A stretch of DNA of 64,000 bases from JAFGOG01 sp034429215 (GCA_034429215.1 DAOUGI010000052.1:9854-73853), one strand, 5' to 3'; shown: positions 28,186 to 37,204, numbered from the stretch's first letter. Translations and numbers: made by a program. Notes: generated by a model not told the origin, from the letters alone.

Positions 28186-28473
28186 TCAGTAGTTCCTGGC
28201 CAAGATGGGCAGGTACACCCGGTACAGCCCGGCGCCTCCCAGCCCGTACCAGAAGCCCGCTCCCAGCGACACCTCCCCGCCGGCCGCAGGGCCAATGGCC
28301 GTCTGGCCCAGGGAGCCGTTCAGCGTCACCTGCCCGGCGCTTGCTGGGGCGCCGCCGCCGCTCAACACCGCCCAGTCCACAGCCGGGCCGTCTGAAGCCC
28401 CTGCCCAGCCCACACCCACCGCCAGCAACACCAGCAGTGCCAGGCCCGCGCGGACCATTCCTGCTCTAGTCAT
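28186..28473 (-). CDS. Small exported protein with a YLP tail
   Basis: 95 residues: a signal peptide, VDWAVLSGGG, VTLNGSLGQTAIG and LGAGFWYG, then YRVYLPILARNY at the extreme C-terminus. The GG/GTIGQ/GFWxG pattern is a recurring short beta module in Chloroflexota. Its ATG (28471-28473) lies two bases upstream of the TGA of the collagen-like gene, so the coding regions overlap by eight bases and are probably translationally coupled. It might be a surface partner of that protein (inference). Confidence 0.75.
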   Translation of the reverse strand: MTRAGMVRAGLALLVLLAVGVGWAGASDGPAVDWAVLSGGGAPASAGQVTLNGSLGQTAIGPAAGGEVSLGAGFWYGLGGAGLYRVYLPILARNY

Positions 28474-30769
28474 CGGGTCTCACCTCCCCTGGCGCGCTGC
28501 GCGCTGGCTGGGGCTGGTCCTCGATCACCACCTGCTCCAGGCGCTGATCCTCGTAACCGCGCTGCTTGGCCACGATCCGCCAATCAAAGCTGCAGGCCGA
28601 GGGCTTGCCGTCGAGCGTCGCGCCCTGGGCGGTAAAGCTGACCGGTCCCTTGTGGGTGACGGCGAGCAGGATCAGGTCACTGCAGATGGGAGTGAGATAG
28701 ACGTGATAGCCCGCCTCCAGGTTCACCAGCCCGGCAAAGACCGGATCCAGGCTCACCACCGCCTGGCCGTCCTTCAGCGTTGCGCTGCCAAAATCCTCGA
28801 GCCAGGCCTCAGGGCTGGCCATGCCGAACAGCGAGCGGCGCTCGACACCGCCGCCGTCGGGGTCGGGCAGCTCGGCGTAGGGCTGAAGGGCGCCGTCATA
28901 GTGGACGTTGCCGGACTGGTCGACGTAGAAGCGGAGGGCGCCGCCGGGATAGTCGCCGTCGTAGGCCTCGATCAGGTTGCCGCTGTAGCTCCACGCCCCC
29001 ACGCCCACACCACCCAAATAGTTCCAGCCCACAGCCCCAAAGCCGCTGCTCGAAGAGCTGTAGCCCAGGGTGCCGGCGTTGATATTGCTCCACCCAGAGG
29101 CGTTACCGCGCACGCCGCCGTACGTTGTGTCGGTTGTGTTTGTGTTCTGGCCAAAGACTCCGTTGCTGAATATGTCGCTGGTGGTGCCGTACACGCCGTA
29201 CGAGTCGCCTGTGCCGTACACGCCGGTGGCGCCGTCGCCGTAGACGCCATAGCCGGAGGTTGTGCTGCTGTTTGCGCCGTGGACGCCGCTGCCGCTGGTA
29301 GTGCTGCTGTCGCCGTACACGCCGGTGGGGCCATAGCCGTAGACGCCGTAAGAGCCGCCGGAGCCGTAAACGCCGGAGAATCCCATGGTGGTCTGACCGA
29401 CGACGCCGTTTTGGTCACCATCGCCCTGCACGCCGGTAAATCCATCGCCGTAGACGCCGGCGCCAGAGGCGTTGTTGTTGTTTGAGCCTTGAACGCCATA
29501 GAGGCCGTTCTCGGTTAAACCCCAGACGCCGATTTGGTCGCCGTCGCCGTACACGCCATAGTAGCTGTCACCATAGACGCCAAAGGCGTCGCCTGTGCCG
29601 TACACGCCGGCGTAGCCGTCGCCGAGAACGCCGGCGCCCCAGGTGTCGTCGGTGTTTTCGCCAAAGACCCCAAAACTGGTAGAGATGGCCACGGTGCCAT
29701 GGACTCCGTAGGTACCGCCGCTGCCGTGCACGCCGGTGCCTGACGGCGCCGATCCAGAGATGGCCACAGAATCGGTCCCGGACGTGGACAGGCTCAGGCC
29801 TGCCCCCGTGCAGCTCTGGCTATAACCACACAGATCGGTCGGTCCCGTCGGACCCGAAGGCCCGGTGGCGCCCGTGGCTCCCACCGGCCCTTGCGGCCCC
29901 TGCGGTCCGGTTGGGCCGGAAGGCCCACTGGGTCCAGTCAGACCGGCCGGCCCCTGCGCCCCGGTCGCGCCCGTAGCTCCCGTCGCTCCCGCCAGTCCCT
30001 GCGGCCCCTGCGGCCCGGTGGCGCCTGTAGCTCCCGCCGGCCCCTGCGCCCCGGTCGCACCCGCCGGTCCCTGCGCCCCGCTTGGGCCTGAAGGACCGCT
30101 GGGCCCGCTCGGGCCGGCCGGCCCCTGCGCCCCGGTCGCGCCCTCAGGCCCCTGCGGCCCGGTGGCTCCCGGCGCACCCGTGGCCCCCACAGGCCCCTGC
30201 GGCCCCGTCGGTCCGGTCGCCCCCGTCGCCCCCTGCGGCGCATTTTCCGCATATCGCGCGTGCAGGGCATACGCCACACTTGCGATCCGCTGGTTCGGCT
30301 CCAGGGCGACAAAGCTCCCCGCGGCGCCGGTCGTGCTGAACCACACCCGCAGGTAGGTCTCTGCCGCGGCAAACACCGTCTCGTCGATCGGCTGGCTCAT
30401 TCCCACCAGGCTCGTGTCGCCCAGCAGGACGTTGAACAGCCCGCCCTCCACCGCCAGCGCCACCGGAGTGCCCGGCTCGCCGCCCGCTGTCCCGTCGTTG
30501 GCCCAGTAGCTCACCGTCCCGTTGCCGCTGGTCGCATCCACGATGGCGAACTTGAAATAGCCGGTCCCCTCGTAGGCCGCGCCGCCCACGTTCACCACCC
30601 CCTGGTAGTTCACTATGGCCGGCACATCCTCCGGCGACGGCACCCGGTCGCCGGAGGGAGTCGTTGCCCCCGCCGCTCCCACCGCCCCCAGCGCCGCCAC
30701 CACCGCCACCACCACTGCCAGGGAAAAGCTCCCTGGGCCCCACAGCCGTCGAATTGCACCTTTGCTCAT
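28466..30769 (-). CDS. Exported collagen-like fibre protein
   Basis: 767 residues. After a signal peptide comes the N-terminal module seen in the proteins at 22933 and 26019 (here IVNYQGVV, GYFKFAIVD, FNVLLG). A collagen-like region of about 44 Gly-x-y triplets follows (about 177-310), rich in GPxGPQG and GATGATG. Next are many GVYGxG and GVHGxG repeats (about 335-560) and a C-terminal module shared with 22933 (LEDFGSATL, DWRIVAKQRGYEDQRL). The likely structure is a trimeric stalk with a head, like tail-fibre or adhesin proteins. ATG 30769 has GGAGGA upstream. The opposite strand also reads as Gly/Pro repeats because the codons mirror, but lacks a signal. Confidence 0.82.
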   Translation of the reverse strand: MSKGAIRRLWGPGSFSLAVVVAVVAALGAVGAAGATTPSGDRVPSPEDVPAIVNYQGVVNVGGAAYEGTGYFKFAIVDATSGNGTVSYWANDGTAGGEPGTPVALAVEGGLFNVLLGDTSLVGMSQPIDETVFAAAETYLRVWFSTTGAAGSFVALEPNQRIASVAYALHARYAENAPQGATGATGPTGPQGPVGATGAPGATGPQGPEGATGAQGPAGPSGPSGPSGPSGAQGPAGATGAQGPAGATGATGPQGPQGLAGATGATGATGAQGPAGLTGPSGPSGPTGPQGPQGPVGATGATGPSGPTGPTDLCGYSQSCTGAGLSLSTSGTDSVAISGSAPSGTGVHGSGGTYGVHGTVAISTSFGVFGENTDDTWGAGVLGDGYAGVYGTGDAFGVYGDSYYGVYGDGDQIGVWGLTENGLYGVQGSNNNNASGAGVYGDGFTGVQGDGDQNGVVGQTTMGFSGVYGSGGSYGVYGYGPTGVYGDSSTTSGSGVHGANSSTTSGYGVYGDGATGVYGTGDSYGVYGTTSDIFSNGVFGQNTNTTDTTYGGVRGNASGWSNINAGTLGYSSSSSGFGAVGWNYLGGVGVGAWSYSGNLIEAYDGDYPGGALRFYVDQSGNVHYDGALQPYAELPDPDGGGVERRSLFGMASPEAWLEDFGSATLKDGQAVVSLDPVFAGLVNLEAGYHVYLTPICSDLILLAVTHKGPVSFTAQGATLDGKPSACSFDWRIVAKQRGYEDQRLEQVVIEDQPQPARSAPGEVRPDD

Positions 30770-30795
30770 CGAAATCCTCCTTTGCTTCGATATTC

Positions 30796-31056
30796 TCAAG
30801 CCACAGGAGCCTGGTCGGCGCCCCGGTCCGCGTGGAGGTCGGGAGCTTCAAACGTGGCCGTCAGACTCTCCTTAGCTGGCTTGGTCCAGCGCTCGATAAA
30901 GCGGCCCACCCCAACCACATCCTCCACATAGCCCACCTCTTGCGAGGCGACGTGCTCCACCCGCCCACGCCAACGGTCGTGGCCGTTGGCGTTCATCTCG
31001 CGCCACAAGCGGACGACGAAGGTTAGTGTCTCATGGACATCCGCACAATTGGACAT
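30796..31056 (-). CDS. Small conserved-type protein of unknown function
   Basis: 86 residues with a pattern (FVVRLWRE, then RWRGRVEHVASQEVGYVEDV and RFIERW) that I associate with short uncharacterised proteins in Chloroflexota and cyanobacteria. There is no signal or membrane segment. ATG 31056 is chosen as the point where that pattern begins; the frame extends to 31110. It ends 26 bases before the collagen-like gene and may share its transcript. The upstream gap (31057-31178) holds only weak promoter-like boxes and one short palindrome. Confidence 0.6.
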   Translation of the reverse strand: MSNCADVHETLTFVVRLWREMNANGHDRWRGRVEHVASQEVGYVEDVVGVGRFIERWTKPAKESLTATFEAPDLHADRGADQAPVA

Positions 31057-31147
31057 CGACACTCTCTGAAAAGCAGAATAGGCTGCATCCTGATGGATAC
31101 AACCTACCACATCGAACTTATTTTCAACTTAATTTCTGCGCGGGCAA

Positions 31148-31160
31148 GACCTGGCAGGTC
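31148..31160. repeat. ACCTGNCAGGT palindrome, copy 1
   Basis: GACCTGGCAGGTC, six-base arms around G, between the SARP-like gene and the 86-residue gene. One of five intergenic copies in the window. Confidence 0.5.
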
Positions 31161-31178
31161 CCCGCTCCGCGGAACTCG

Positions 31179-34100
31179 TCAGGCCTCCATCTCACCCCTC
31201 AACCCGGTCGCTTGCCCGCGCAGCCGCAGCCCCTGCACCAGCATCTCGCGCAGGTCTTCCTCCTCTGCCACGCGGATCGCTGCGTCGGCGGCGGCCAGGG
31301 CGGCCTCGACCTCCCCCAGCAGCAGGTGGCCGGCGGCAACGTGAATCAGCGTTCCGGCCCGGTGCCACGGCAGGCCGATCCGCGGCGCCAGTGCGGTGGC
31401 CTCGACCAACACCCGGCGGCCTGTCTCTTTGGCGCCCTGCGCCAGGTGTAGCTCGCCCAAGGCCGCCAGGGCATAGGCCGACTCGTACACCTCGTGTGTC
31501 TCGCGACTAATGGCCAATACCCGCTCTAGAGCTGCCGTGGCTTCCACCGTATCCCCGGCAGCCTGCAGCGCCAGCCCCAGGCGAAGCAGGCTGCCGGCCA
31601 GCATCGCCCGCCAGCTAAGCGTTTCGAACGTCTGGGCAGCCTCTCGCAGGTGGGTCAGGCCCTCCGCTGTGCGCCCCAGACCGATCATAGCCTCGCCAAG
31701 CGCCCGCCGGTTCCAGGCGCCGTAGGCCGGGCACTCCACCTCCTCGGCCAGGGCCAGCCCCTGGCCTGCATACTCGACCGCCGCCGCCCCGTCGCCCTGG
31801 CGGACCAGCAGATCGGCCAGCTTGGCCAGCGTGCCCACCTCTTCCCGGCGGTCGCCCAACTGGCGGACCAGGGCCAGCGCCTCCTCCAGCGCCCCGCGCG
31901 CTTGAGGCAGCCGCCCCACGCCCCACAGCTCACACAGGACGTGGTGCAGCAGGGCGGGATCGCCCACCTGTCGGGCCAGGCTCACCGCCTGATCCAGGGT
32001 GTCGAGCGCCTGCTGTCGCCCGTCCGGAGCTGCCAGAAAGCCGTTATCGGAGCCCAAGCGGGCCAGGCTGCGGGCCAGGGCTGCCGGGTCGCCCAGGTTG
32101 CGAGCCAGGGCCAGCGCCTGCGCCTGAGCTCCCGACGGCCCTCCGGCAGCCACCTGGGTCTCGTCGTGGGCCAGGTGCCACAGCGCCTGCAATTCAGCGG
32201 CGGCATCTCCCTCCCGGCGGGCTGCCGCCAGTGCGGCCCAGTCCGCCGCCAGCGTGCGTTCCAGGTCGCCGCGATAGTACCACACTGCCCGCCATTGCAG
32301 GTGGAGGCGGGTGCGAAAGCCCGGCGGCACGGCTGCCGGATGCGCTTCGGCGATCTCTATGCCCTTCTCACACCAGGCAACGGCTTCGTCGTAGGCGACC
32401 AGCCGCGCCGCCCGGTCGGCGGCGGCCAGGGTGTGCTCCAGCGCCAGCCAGGGCCGGTCACTGGCGGCATAATGAGTCGCCACGATCCCAGCAGGAACGC
32501 CGTGACCCACACCGGTCAGCAATGCCTCGGCAGTCTGGCGGTGCAGCAGTCGGCGTCGAGGCTCGCTGAGCGCTTCGTAGGCAGCCCGGCGCATCAGGTC
32601 ATGGCCGAACTCGTACCGGTCCGGCGGCCGCGGGCGCAGGAAGCCGCGCCCGCACAGCCGCTCCGCCTGTACGGCCAGCGCCGTCTCACCCTGCTCAAGC
32701 AAGCGAGCCATAAGGGGCAGCGAAAACTCACGCCCGATGATCGAGGCATAATCCAACACAAGCCGGTCCTGGGCCGGCAGGCGGTCCAGCCGGCCCAGGA
32801 CGGCGGCCCGCACACTCGGAGGCAAAAGCCATTGCTCTTCCCCTGGCCCAGGGCTCTCGGCCAGGCGCCATCGCCCGCCGGCATCCATGGCAATCCGCCC
32901 TTCCTGGACCAGGGTGCGCAGCACCTCGGCCAGGAAGTAGGGATGGCCCTCTGTCTCCCGATAGAGTCGGCCGGCCAGGGTCTCCCCCGGCCCTTCGCTG
33001 CCCAGGATGCGCAGCAACAGGACGACGTCCTCCTGCCGAAATGCCGACAGGGGCAGTTCTACCAGCATCCTCTGTCGGGCCAGTTGGTCGCGCATGACAG
33101 CTAAGGGGTGGTGAGCGTCCACCCGGGTGGAACGGTATGCGCCCACCAACAGCAGCGCCTGGTCACCCGCCTGCCGCGTCAGGTAGTGGAATACTTGCAA
33201 GGTAGATGGGTCGGCCCAGTGCAGGTCGTCCAGCAGCACAACCAGTGCCCCACTCTGAGCGCAATGCCGGATCACCTCGGCCAGGCTGGTCAGCAGCCTG
33301 GCGCGCTCCTCGTCGGGCGGCAGAGGGTGATGGGGCGGCAGATCGGGCCGCATCCCGCGCAGCTCAGGAAGCAGCTCGGCCACCGTCGCCAACCGGGCGG
33401 CCGGGCAAGGCGATGAAGGGGCGGACAGCATAGGCAGCAGGCTGCGCAAGGATTCGAGGATGGGGGCATAGGCGACGTTCTGCTCCATCTCGTGGCATCG
33501 CCCGGCCAGGACCTGGGCTCCTCTCGCCGTCGCCAGGCCGGCCAGCTCCTCCAGAAGCCGGGTCTTGCCAATGCCCGGTTCGCCGGCCAGGAAGGCAACG
33601 TGCCCCTGACCGTCCATCGCCCGCTGCAACAAGCTGTTTAGCACTGCCCACTCGCGCTCGCGGCTGACAAAGGGCAAGTGCAGGGATAGGGATGGCGGGA
33701 GCGCGGGAGTCGGAGCCCGGAGTACATGGGGTGGGGTCTGGAGAATGCGCTGGTGCAAGGCGAGGGTCGCGGGTAAGGGGTCAATACCCAACTCCTGGCT
33801 TAGCACTACCCGGCAGCGTTCAAAGGCCCTCAGTGCCTGCTCCTGTTCGCCGGCGCGATAGTGGGCCTCCATGGTCAGCCTCCAGGCGCCTTCGTCACAC
33901 GGGTCCTGATCCAGTACTCGCCGGGTGTGGGTCAGCGCTTCGCGATAGCGGCCCAGGGTCAGGAGGCAGGTGGCCAGGGCCTTCTCCATCTCCACGAACG
34001 CCCCACCCAGCCGCTCTCGCGTGGGGAGCGCCCAATCTTCGTAGGGGTCCTGGGCCAGGTAGTCGCCCTGGTAGAGGTCTTGGGCGGCGAGGTAAGCGTC

Positions 34101-34505
34101 GATCGCCGCAAGCCACTCACCTCGCTGCTGAAGCTCTTGCCCGTCGCGCGCCCGGTCGCGAAAGGCATTGACGTCGATCTCGCACCGGCCGGCAGGATCA
34201 AAGCGGTAGCCGGGCAGCTCGCTGAGGACGAATGAGGAAGCGCCCCGAGGCGACAGCTCCGGCTCCAACAGCCGGCGCAGGTGGCTGACCGCAACCCACA
34301 GGCTGTTGCGCGCCGATTCAGGCTCGAGGTTAGGCCATAGCCACTCGATGAGCTCATCACCGGCGACGGCGCGTTGGCGGTAGGTGACCAGGATCTTGAG
34401 CAGTTGGCAGGTCTTGCGGCCTGACCAATCGACGGAGGTGAGCCTCTGGCCATCGCGCCAGACCTCAAAGGGACCCAGCATTTGGATCCGCAGCCGGTTC
34501 GCCAC
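31179..34505 (-). CDS. SARP/BTAD-type transcriptional regulator with ATPase and TPR-like repeats
   Basis: 1108 residues: an N-terminal winged-helix DNA-binding domain (about 1-95; LGPFEVWRDGQ, RNSLWVAVSHLRR) and a BTAD domain (to about 245). A STAND/AAA ATPase follows with Walker A GEPGIGKT near 307 and LLDDLHWADPST. A long helical TPR-like C-terminus runs from about 730. Large regulators of this kind are usually ATP-switched activators. The start is GTG 34505, supported by GGAGGG and a consensus promoter. Its position beside the surface-protein cluster makes those genes plausible targets, without direct evidence. Confidence 0.9.
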   Translation of the reverse strand: MANRLRIQMLGPFEVWRDGQRLTSVDWSGRKTCQLLKILVTYRQRAVAGDELIEWLWPNLEPESARNSLWVAVSHLRRLLEPELSPRGASSFVLSELPGYRFDPAGRCEIDVNAFRDRARDGQELQQRGEWLAAIDAYLAAQDLYQGDYLAQDPYEDWALPTRERLGGAFVEMEKALATCLLTLGRYREALTHTRRVLDQDPCDEGAWRLTMEAHYRAGEQEQALRAFERCRVVLSQELGIDPLPATLALHQRILQTPPHVLRAPTPALPPSLSLHLPFVSREREWAVLNSLLQRAMDGQGHVAFLAGEPGIGKTRLLEELAGLATARGAQVLAGRCHEMEQNVAYAPILESLRSLLPMLSAPSSPCPAARLATVAELLPELRGMRPDLPPHHPLPPDEERARLLTSLAEVIRHCAQSGALVVLLDDLHWADPSTLQVFHYLTRQAGDQALLLVGAYRSTRVDAHHPLAVMRDQLARQRMLVELPLSAFRQEDVVLLLRILGSEGPGETLAGRLYRETEGHPYFLAEVLRTLVQEGRIAMDAGGRWRLAESPGPGEEQWLLPPSVRAAVLGRLDRLPAQDRLVLDYASIIGREFSLPLMARLLEQGETALAVQAERLCGRGFLRPRPPDRYEFGHDLMRRAAYEALSEPRRRLLHRQTAEALLTGVGHGVPAGIVATHYAASDRPWLALEHTLAAADRAARLVAYDEAVAWCEKGIEIAEAHPAAVPPGFRTRLHLQWRAVWYYRGDLERTLAADWAALAAARREGDAAAELQALWHLAHDETQVAAGGPSGAQAQALALARNLGDPAALARSLARLGSDNGFLAAPDGRQQALDTLDQAVSLARQVGDPALLHHVLCELWGVGRLPQARGALEEALALVRQLGDRREEVGTLAKLADLLVRQGDGAAAVEYAGQGLALAEEVECPAYGAWNRRALGEAMIGLGRTAEGLTHLREAAQTFETLSWRAMLAGSLLRLGLALQAAGDTVEATAALERVLAISRETHEVYESAYALAALGELHLAQGAKETGRRVLVEATALAPRIGLPWHRAGTLIHVAAGHLLLGEVEAALAAADAAIRVAEEEDLREMLVQGLRLRGQATGLRGEMEA

Positions 34506-34535
34506 CTACCCTCCGCATCAGGACATTACAGGATC

Positions 34536-34564
34536 ATTATAGACCCGCTTCGAGTGGTTGTCAA
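34536..34564 (-). promoter_or_regulatory. Consensus promoter for the SARP-like regulator
   Basis: On the minus strand TTGACA (34559-34564) and TATAAT (34536-34541) are separated by exactly 17 bases, both perfect matches. The implied leader is about 24 bases to the GTG start. Confidence 0.85.
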
Positions 34565-34647
34565 CATGCTGGAACTGCCGAATTGGAGCCAATCCCACCC
34601 ACAGCCACGGCGATAGCCTTTGCGCACACCCTGCGCTTGCCCGCAGG

Positions 34648-34679
34648 GGGCAGGGTTCCAACCGTACGGAACCCTGCCC
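34648..34679. repeat. Intergenic hairpin between divergent genes
   Basis: Perfect 12-base arms (34648-34659 and 34668-34679) around an eight-base loop, with a weakly T-rich flank on the right. It sits between two divergent genes, so it is not an obvious terminator for either. It may be a dispersed repeat or may block readthrough. Confidence 0.45.
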
Positions 34680-34685
34680 TTCTGC

Positions 34686-34714
34686 TTGCCTTTGACCCCA
34701 CTTCGTGGTAATAT
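34686..34714 (+). promoter_or_regulatory. Likely promoter for the PPK2 gene
   Basis: TTGCCT at 34686-34691 and TAATAT at 34709-34714, 17 bases apart, 26 bases before the start codon. Confidence 0.5.
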
Positions 34715-34740
34715 GACCGCATACAGGAGGAGGTTAACCC

Positions 34741-35547
34741 ATGTCCAAATCAATTCTCGTAAAACCTGATACCAAGGTCCACCTGTCCGACTATGACCCC
34801 GACGATCACGGCAAATACGACGACAAGGACGAGGCCAAAGAAGAGACCGAGCGCTACGTCGAGCGCCTGGCCGAGCTCCAGGAGGTCCTGTGGGCCGAGG
34901 GCAAGCACGCCCTGTTGATCGTCTTTCAGGCCCTCGATGCCGGTGGCAAGGACGGTGTCGTTGAGAAGGTCATGCACGGCGTCAACCCTCAGGGCTGCTA
35001 CGTCGCCGGCTTCAAGGTGCCCACTCCCGAAGAGCTGGCCCATGACTATCTGTGGCGCGTCCACAAGGTCACCCCCAAGAAGGGCTACATCGGCATCTTT
35101 AACCGCTCCCACTACGAGGACGTCCTCGTAGTCCGCGTCCACAACATGGTGCCCGAATCGGTGTGGAAGCCCCGCTACGACCAGATCAACGCCTTTGAAA
35201 AGACGCTGGCCGAAAGCGGCACGACGATCCTGAAATTCTTCCTCCACATCTCGAAAGAGGAACAGAAACAGCGCTTCCAGGACCGACTCGCCGACCCGAA
35301 GAAGAACTGGAAGTTCTCCGCCGGCGATGTCGAAGAGCGGAAATACTGGGACGACTATATGGACGCCTATGAGGATGCCCTCAGCAAGTGCAGCACCCCC
35401 TGGGCGCCGTGGTACGTCGTTCCCGCCGATCGCAAGTGGTACCGCGACCTGGTCGTCGCTCGCACCATCGTCGAAACGTTGGAAAAGCTCGACATGCACT
35501 TTCCGCCGCCCTTGCCCGACGCCGACAAGATCGTGATCCCCGACTAG
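34741..35547 (+). CDS. Polyphosphate kinase 2 family protein
   Basis: 268 residues with the PPK2 P-loop DAGGKDG, the lid-like region with FNRSHYEDVLVVRV, and WKFSAGDVEER. PPK2 enzymes move phosphate between polyphosphate and nucleotides; whether this one prefers AMP, ADP or another nucleotide is not shown. It has its own likely promoter, GGAGGAGG before ATG 34741 and a hairpin after the stop, so it is probably a single-gene unit beside the kinase island. Confidence 0.92.
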   Translation: MSKSILVKPDTKVHLSDYDPDDHGKYDDKDEAKEETERYVERLAELQEVLWAEGKHALLIVFQALDAGGKDGVVEKVMHGVNPQGCYVAGFKVPTPEELAHDYLWRVHKVTPKKGYIGIFNRSHYEDVLVVRVHNMVPESVWKPRYDQINAFEKTLAESGTTILKFFLHISKEEQKQRFQDRLADPKKNWKFSAGDVEERKYWDDYMDAYEDALSKCSTPWAPWYVVPADRKWYRDLVVARTIVETLEKLDMHFPPPLPDADKIVIPD

Positions 35548-35552
35548 TGCTC

Positions 35553-35587
35553 AAATGGAAGGATGGAGCGACTCTATCCTTCCATTT
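35553..35587 (+). terminator. Hairpin terminator after PPK2
   Basis: Arms 35553-35564 and 35576-35587 are perfect 12-base complements with an 11-base loop. Only TTT ends the right arm, so termination strength is uncertain. TATAAT-like boxes at 35609-35614 and 35682-35687 follow but lack good -35 partners. Confidence 0.6.
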
Positions 35588-35727
35588 CCATTCTTGCCTA
35601 TTGCGTGCTATAATAGGCTGCCTGACGCCCGCCGTCATCGGACTGGCGACTGGCTGTCAGGCGTCGACCGGCAATTGAAGGTATAATGGGGTCATATGAA
35701 CGGCATCATCGCTGAGTGGGGCGGGCA

Positions 35728-37188
35728 ATGACACAGCCGCTGCCCATTGGCACCGAGGTCAAAAACCAATACCGTATCGTCCGCCTGGTCGGCGGCGGCG
35801 GCATGGCCTGGGTCTACCAGGTCGAAGAGCTGCCCGCCGGCAGCGGCAAGCTGTGGGCGCTCAAGGAGCTGCGCCCTCAGACCCAGGACCGCGCCGAGCA
35901 GGCCACCGGCCGCAAGCTGTTCGTCCAGGAAGCCCGTTGGCTGCGCGAGCTCGATCACCCCAACATCCCCAAGATCGCCGACTTTTTCGAGCAAGACGGC
36001 CGGTCCTACTTGGTCATGGAGTTCATCTTGGGCGAATCGCTCGAAAAACGGCTCAAGGCGGCCAACGCTCCCCTGCTTGAGAGCGACGTCCTCAACTGGG
36101 CACTGCAGCTGTGCGATGCCCTGCACTATCTCCACACCCGCACCCCGCCGATCATCTTTCGCGACATGAAGCCCAGCAACGCCATGGTCACCAACACCGG
36201 CCATGTCAAACTGATCGATTTTGGCATCGCCCGCACCTACAAGATCGGCAAAAAGCGCGACACGGTGGCCATGGGCTCTGAAAACTATGCCGCCCCTGAG
36301 CAGTGGGGCAAAGGCCAGACCGACGCCCGTTCCGACGTCTACGCCCTGGGCGCGACGATCTACCACCTGCTGGCCAATATGGCCCCCACCCCTGCCTTTC
36401 TGCCGTCCGAGCCCTTGCCCCTGGCTAACTACAACGGCGCCGTCTCGACCAAGACGGTCGCCCTTGTCGAAAAGGCCATGAATCGCGACCGCGAGGCCCG
36501 CTTCCAATCGATCCTCGACATGCGCCAGGCGATCCTGGCCGCAATGCCTCTATCCCAATTCGTCGAACCGGCCGCGCCGCCGGCGGCAGTTGTGCCTCAG
36601 CCGGTCGTCCGGCCTGCGGTCAAACCGGCAGTGCCCGTCCAAGCGCCCAGCAGCAGTGGCGAAGCCCTGCCGACTCCGGCCCAGGTCCAACCAAAGGTAC
36701 AGCCTGAGCCACGGCCAGTTTCCGCACCAGCCCAGCACAAGCCGGCGGTGGCCCCGGTTCCGGCGCCACCGCCGCCCAAGCCCTGCCCGGCCTGCGGCCG
36801 GTCTAACAAAGCCGGCGCCCGCTTCTGCGCCGGCTGTGGCCGCTCATTCATTCCGCTCCAACCGGCTATATTGAGGATCGTCGAGCCGGTGCGTGCCGCC
36901 TGGGAGATGCCGGTTGCCCGCAGCCCCATGATCCTTGGCCGCGCCAGCCAGGCCGAAGGCTACTGGCCCGATTTCGACATGACCTTCTACGACGAGGATG
37001 AAGGGTACGTGTCCCGCCGCCATGCCCAGATCAGCCGTGGGTCGGACGGCTATTCCATCACCGACCTAGACAGTTACAACGGCACCACCGTCAACGGCCA
37101 GCCACTGGTTTCCCAGCGCACCTACCCGCTGCGCAACGGCGACCGGATCCGGGTTGGCCTGGTCGTCATCGAGTTTCGATTGCGTTGA
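35728..37188 (+). CDS. Ser/Thr protein kinase with zinc ribbon and FHA domain
   Basis: 486 residues. Kinase domain (about 15-270): a Gly-rich loop at G22-G25, Lys46, catalytic D146 in IIFRDMKPSN and DFG at D164. The usual HRD His is Phe144. A Pro/Ala-rich linker, a zinc ribbon (CPACGRSNKAGARFCAGCG) and a C-terminal FHA domain (ILGRAS, SRRHAQI, NGTTVNG) follow. FHA domains bind phosphothreonine, so it can probably dock phosphorylated partners. ATG 35728 is chosen; GTG 35716 is possible. First of four kinases in an island that also holds two phosphatases and a VWA protein. Predicted cytoplasmic. Confidence 0.93.
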   Translation: MTQPLPIGTEVKNQYRIVRLVGGGGMAWVYQVEELPAGSGKLWALKELRPQTQDRAEQATGRKLFVQEARWLRELDHPNIPKIADFFEQDGRSYLVMEFILGESLEKRLKAANAPLLESDVLNWALQLCDALHYLHTRTPPIIFRDMKPSNAMVTNTGHVKLIDFGIARTYKIGKKRDTVAMGSENYAAPEQWGKGQTDARSDVYALGATIYHLLANMAPTPAFLPSEPLPLANYNGAVSTKTVALVEKAMNRDREARFQSILDMRQAILAAMPLSQFVEPAAPPAAVVPQPVVRPAVKPAVPVQAPSSSGEALPTPAQVQPKVQPEPRPVSAPAQHKPAVAPVPAPPPPKPCPACGRSNKAGARFCAGCGRSFIPLQPAILRIVEPVRAAWEMPVARSPMILGRASQAEGYWPDFDMTFYDEDEGYVSRRHAQISRGSDGYSITDLDSYNGTTVNGQPLVSQRTYPLRNGDRIRVGLVVIEFRLR

Positions 37189-37204
37189 GTCAGGAGGATT
37201 GCCT

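Noticed and set aside
29865..30356. A Gly/Pro-rich plus-strand frame that also looks collagen-like
   Set aside because: Gly and Pro codons mirror each other (GGN/CCN), so the reverse of a collagen repeat also reads as one. It has no signal peptide and sits opposite the real gene.
31650..33104. A 484-residue plus-strand frame inside the SARP-like regulator
   Set aside because: It is opposite an intact gene with promoter, Walker motifs and repeats; the composition is that of a codon shadow.
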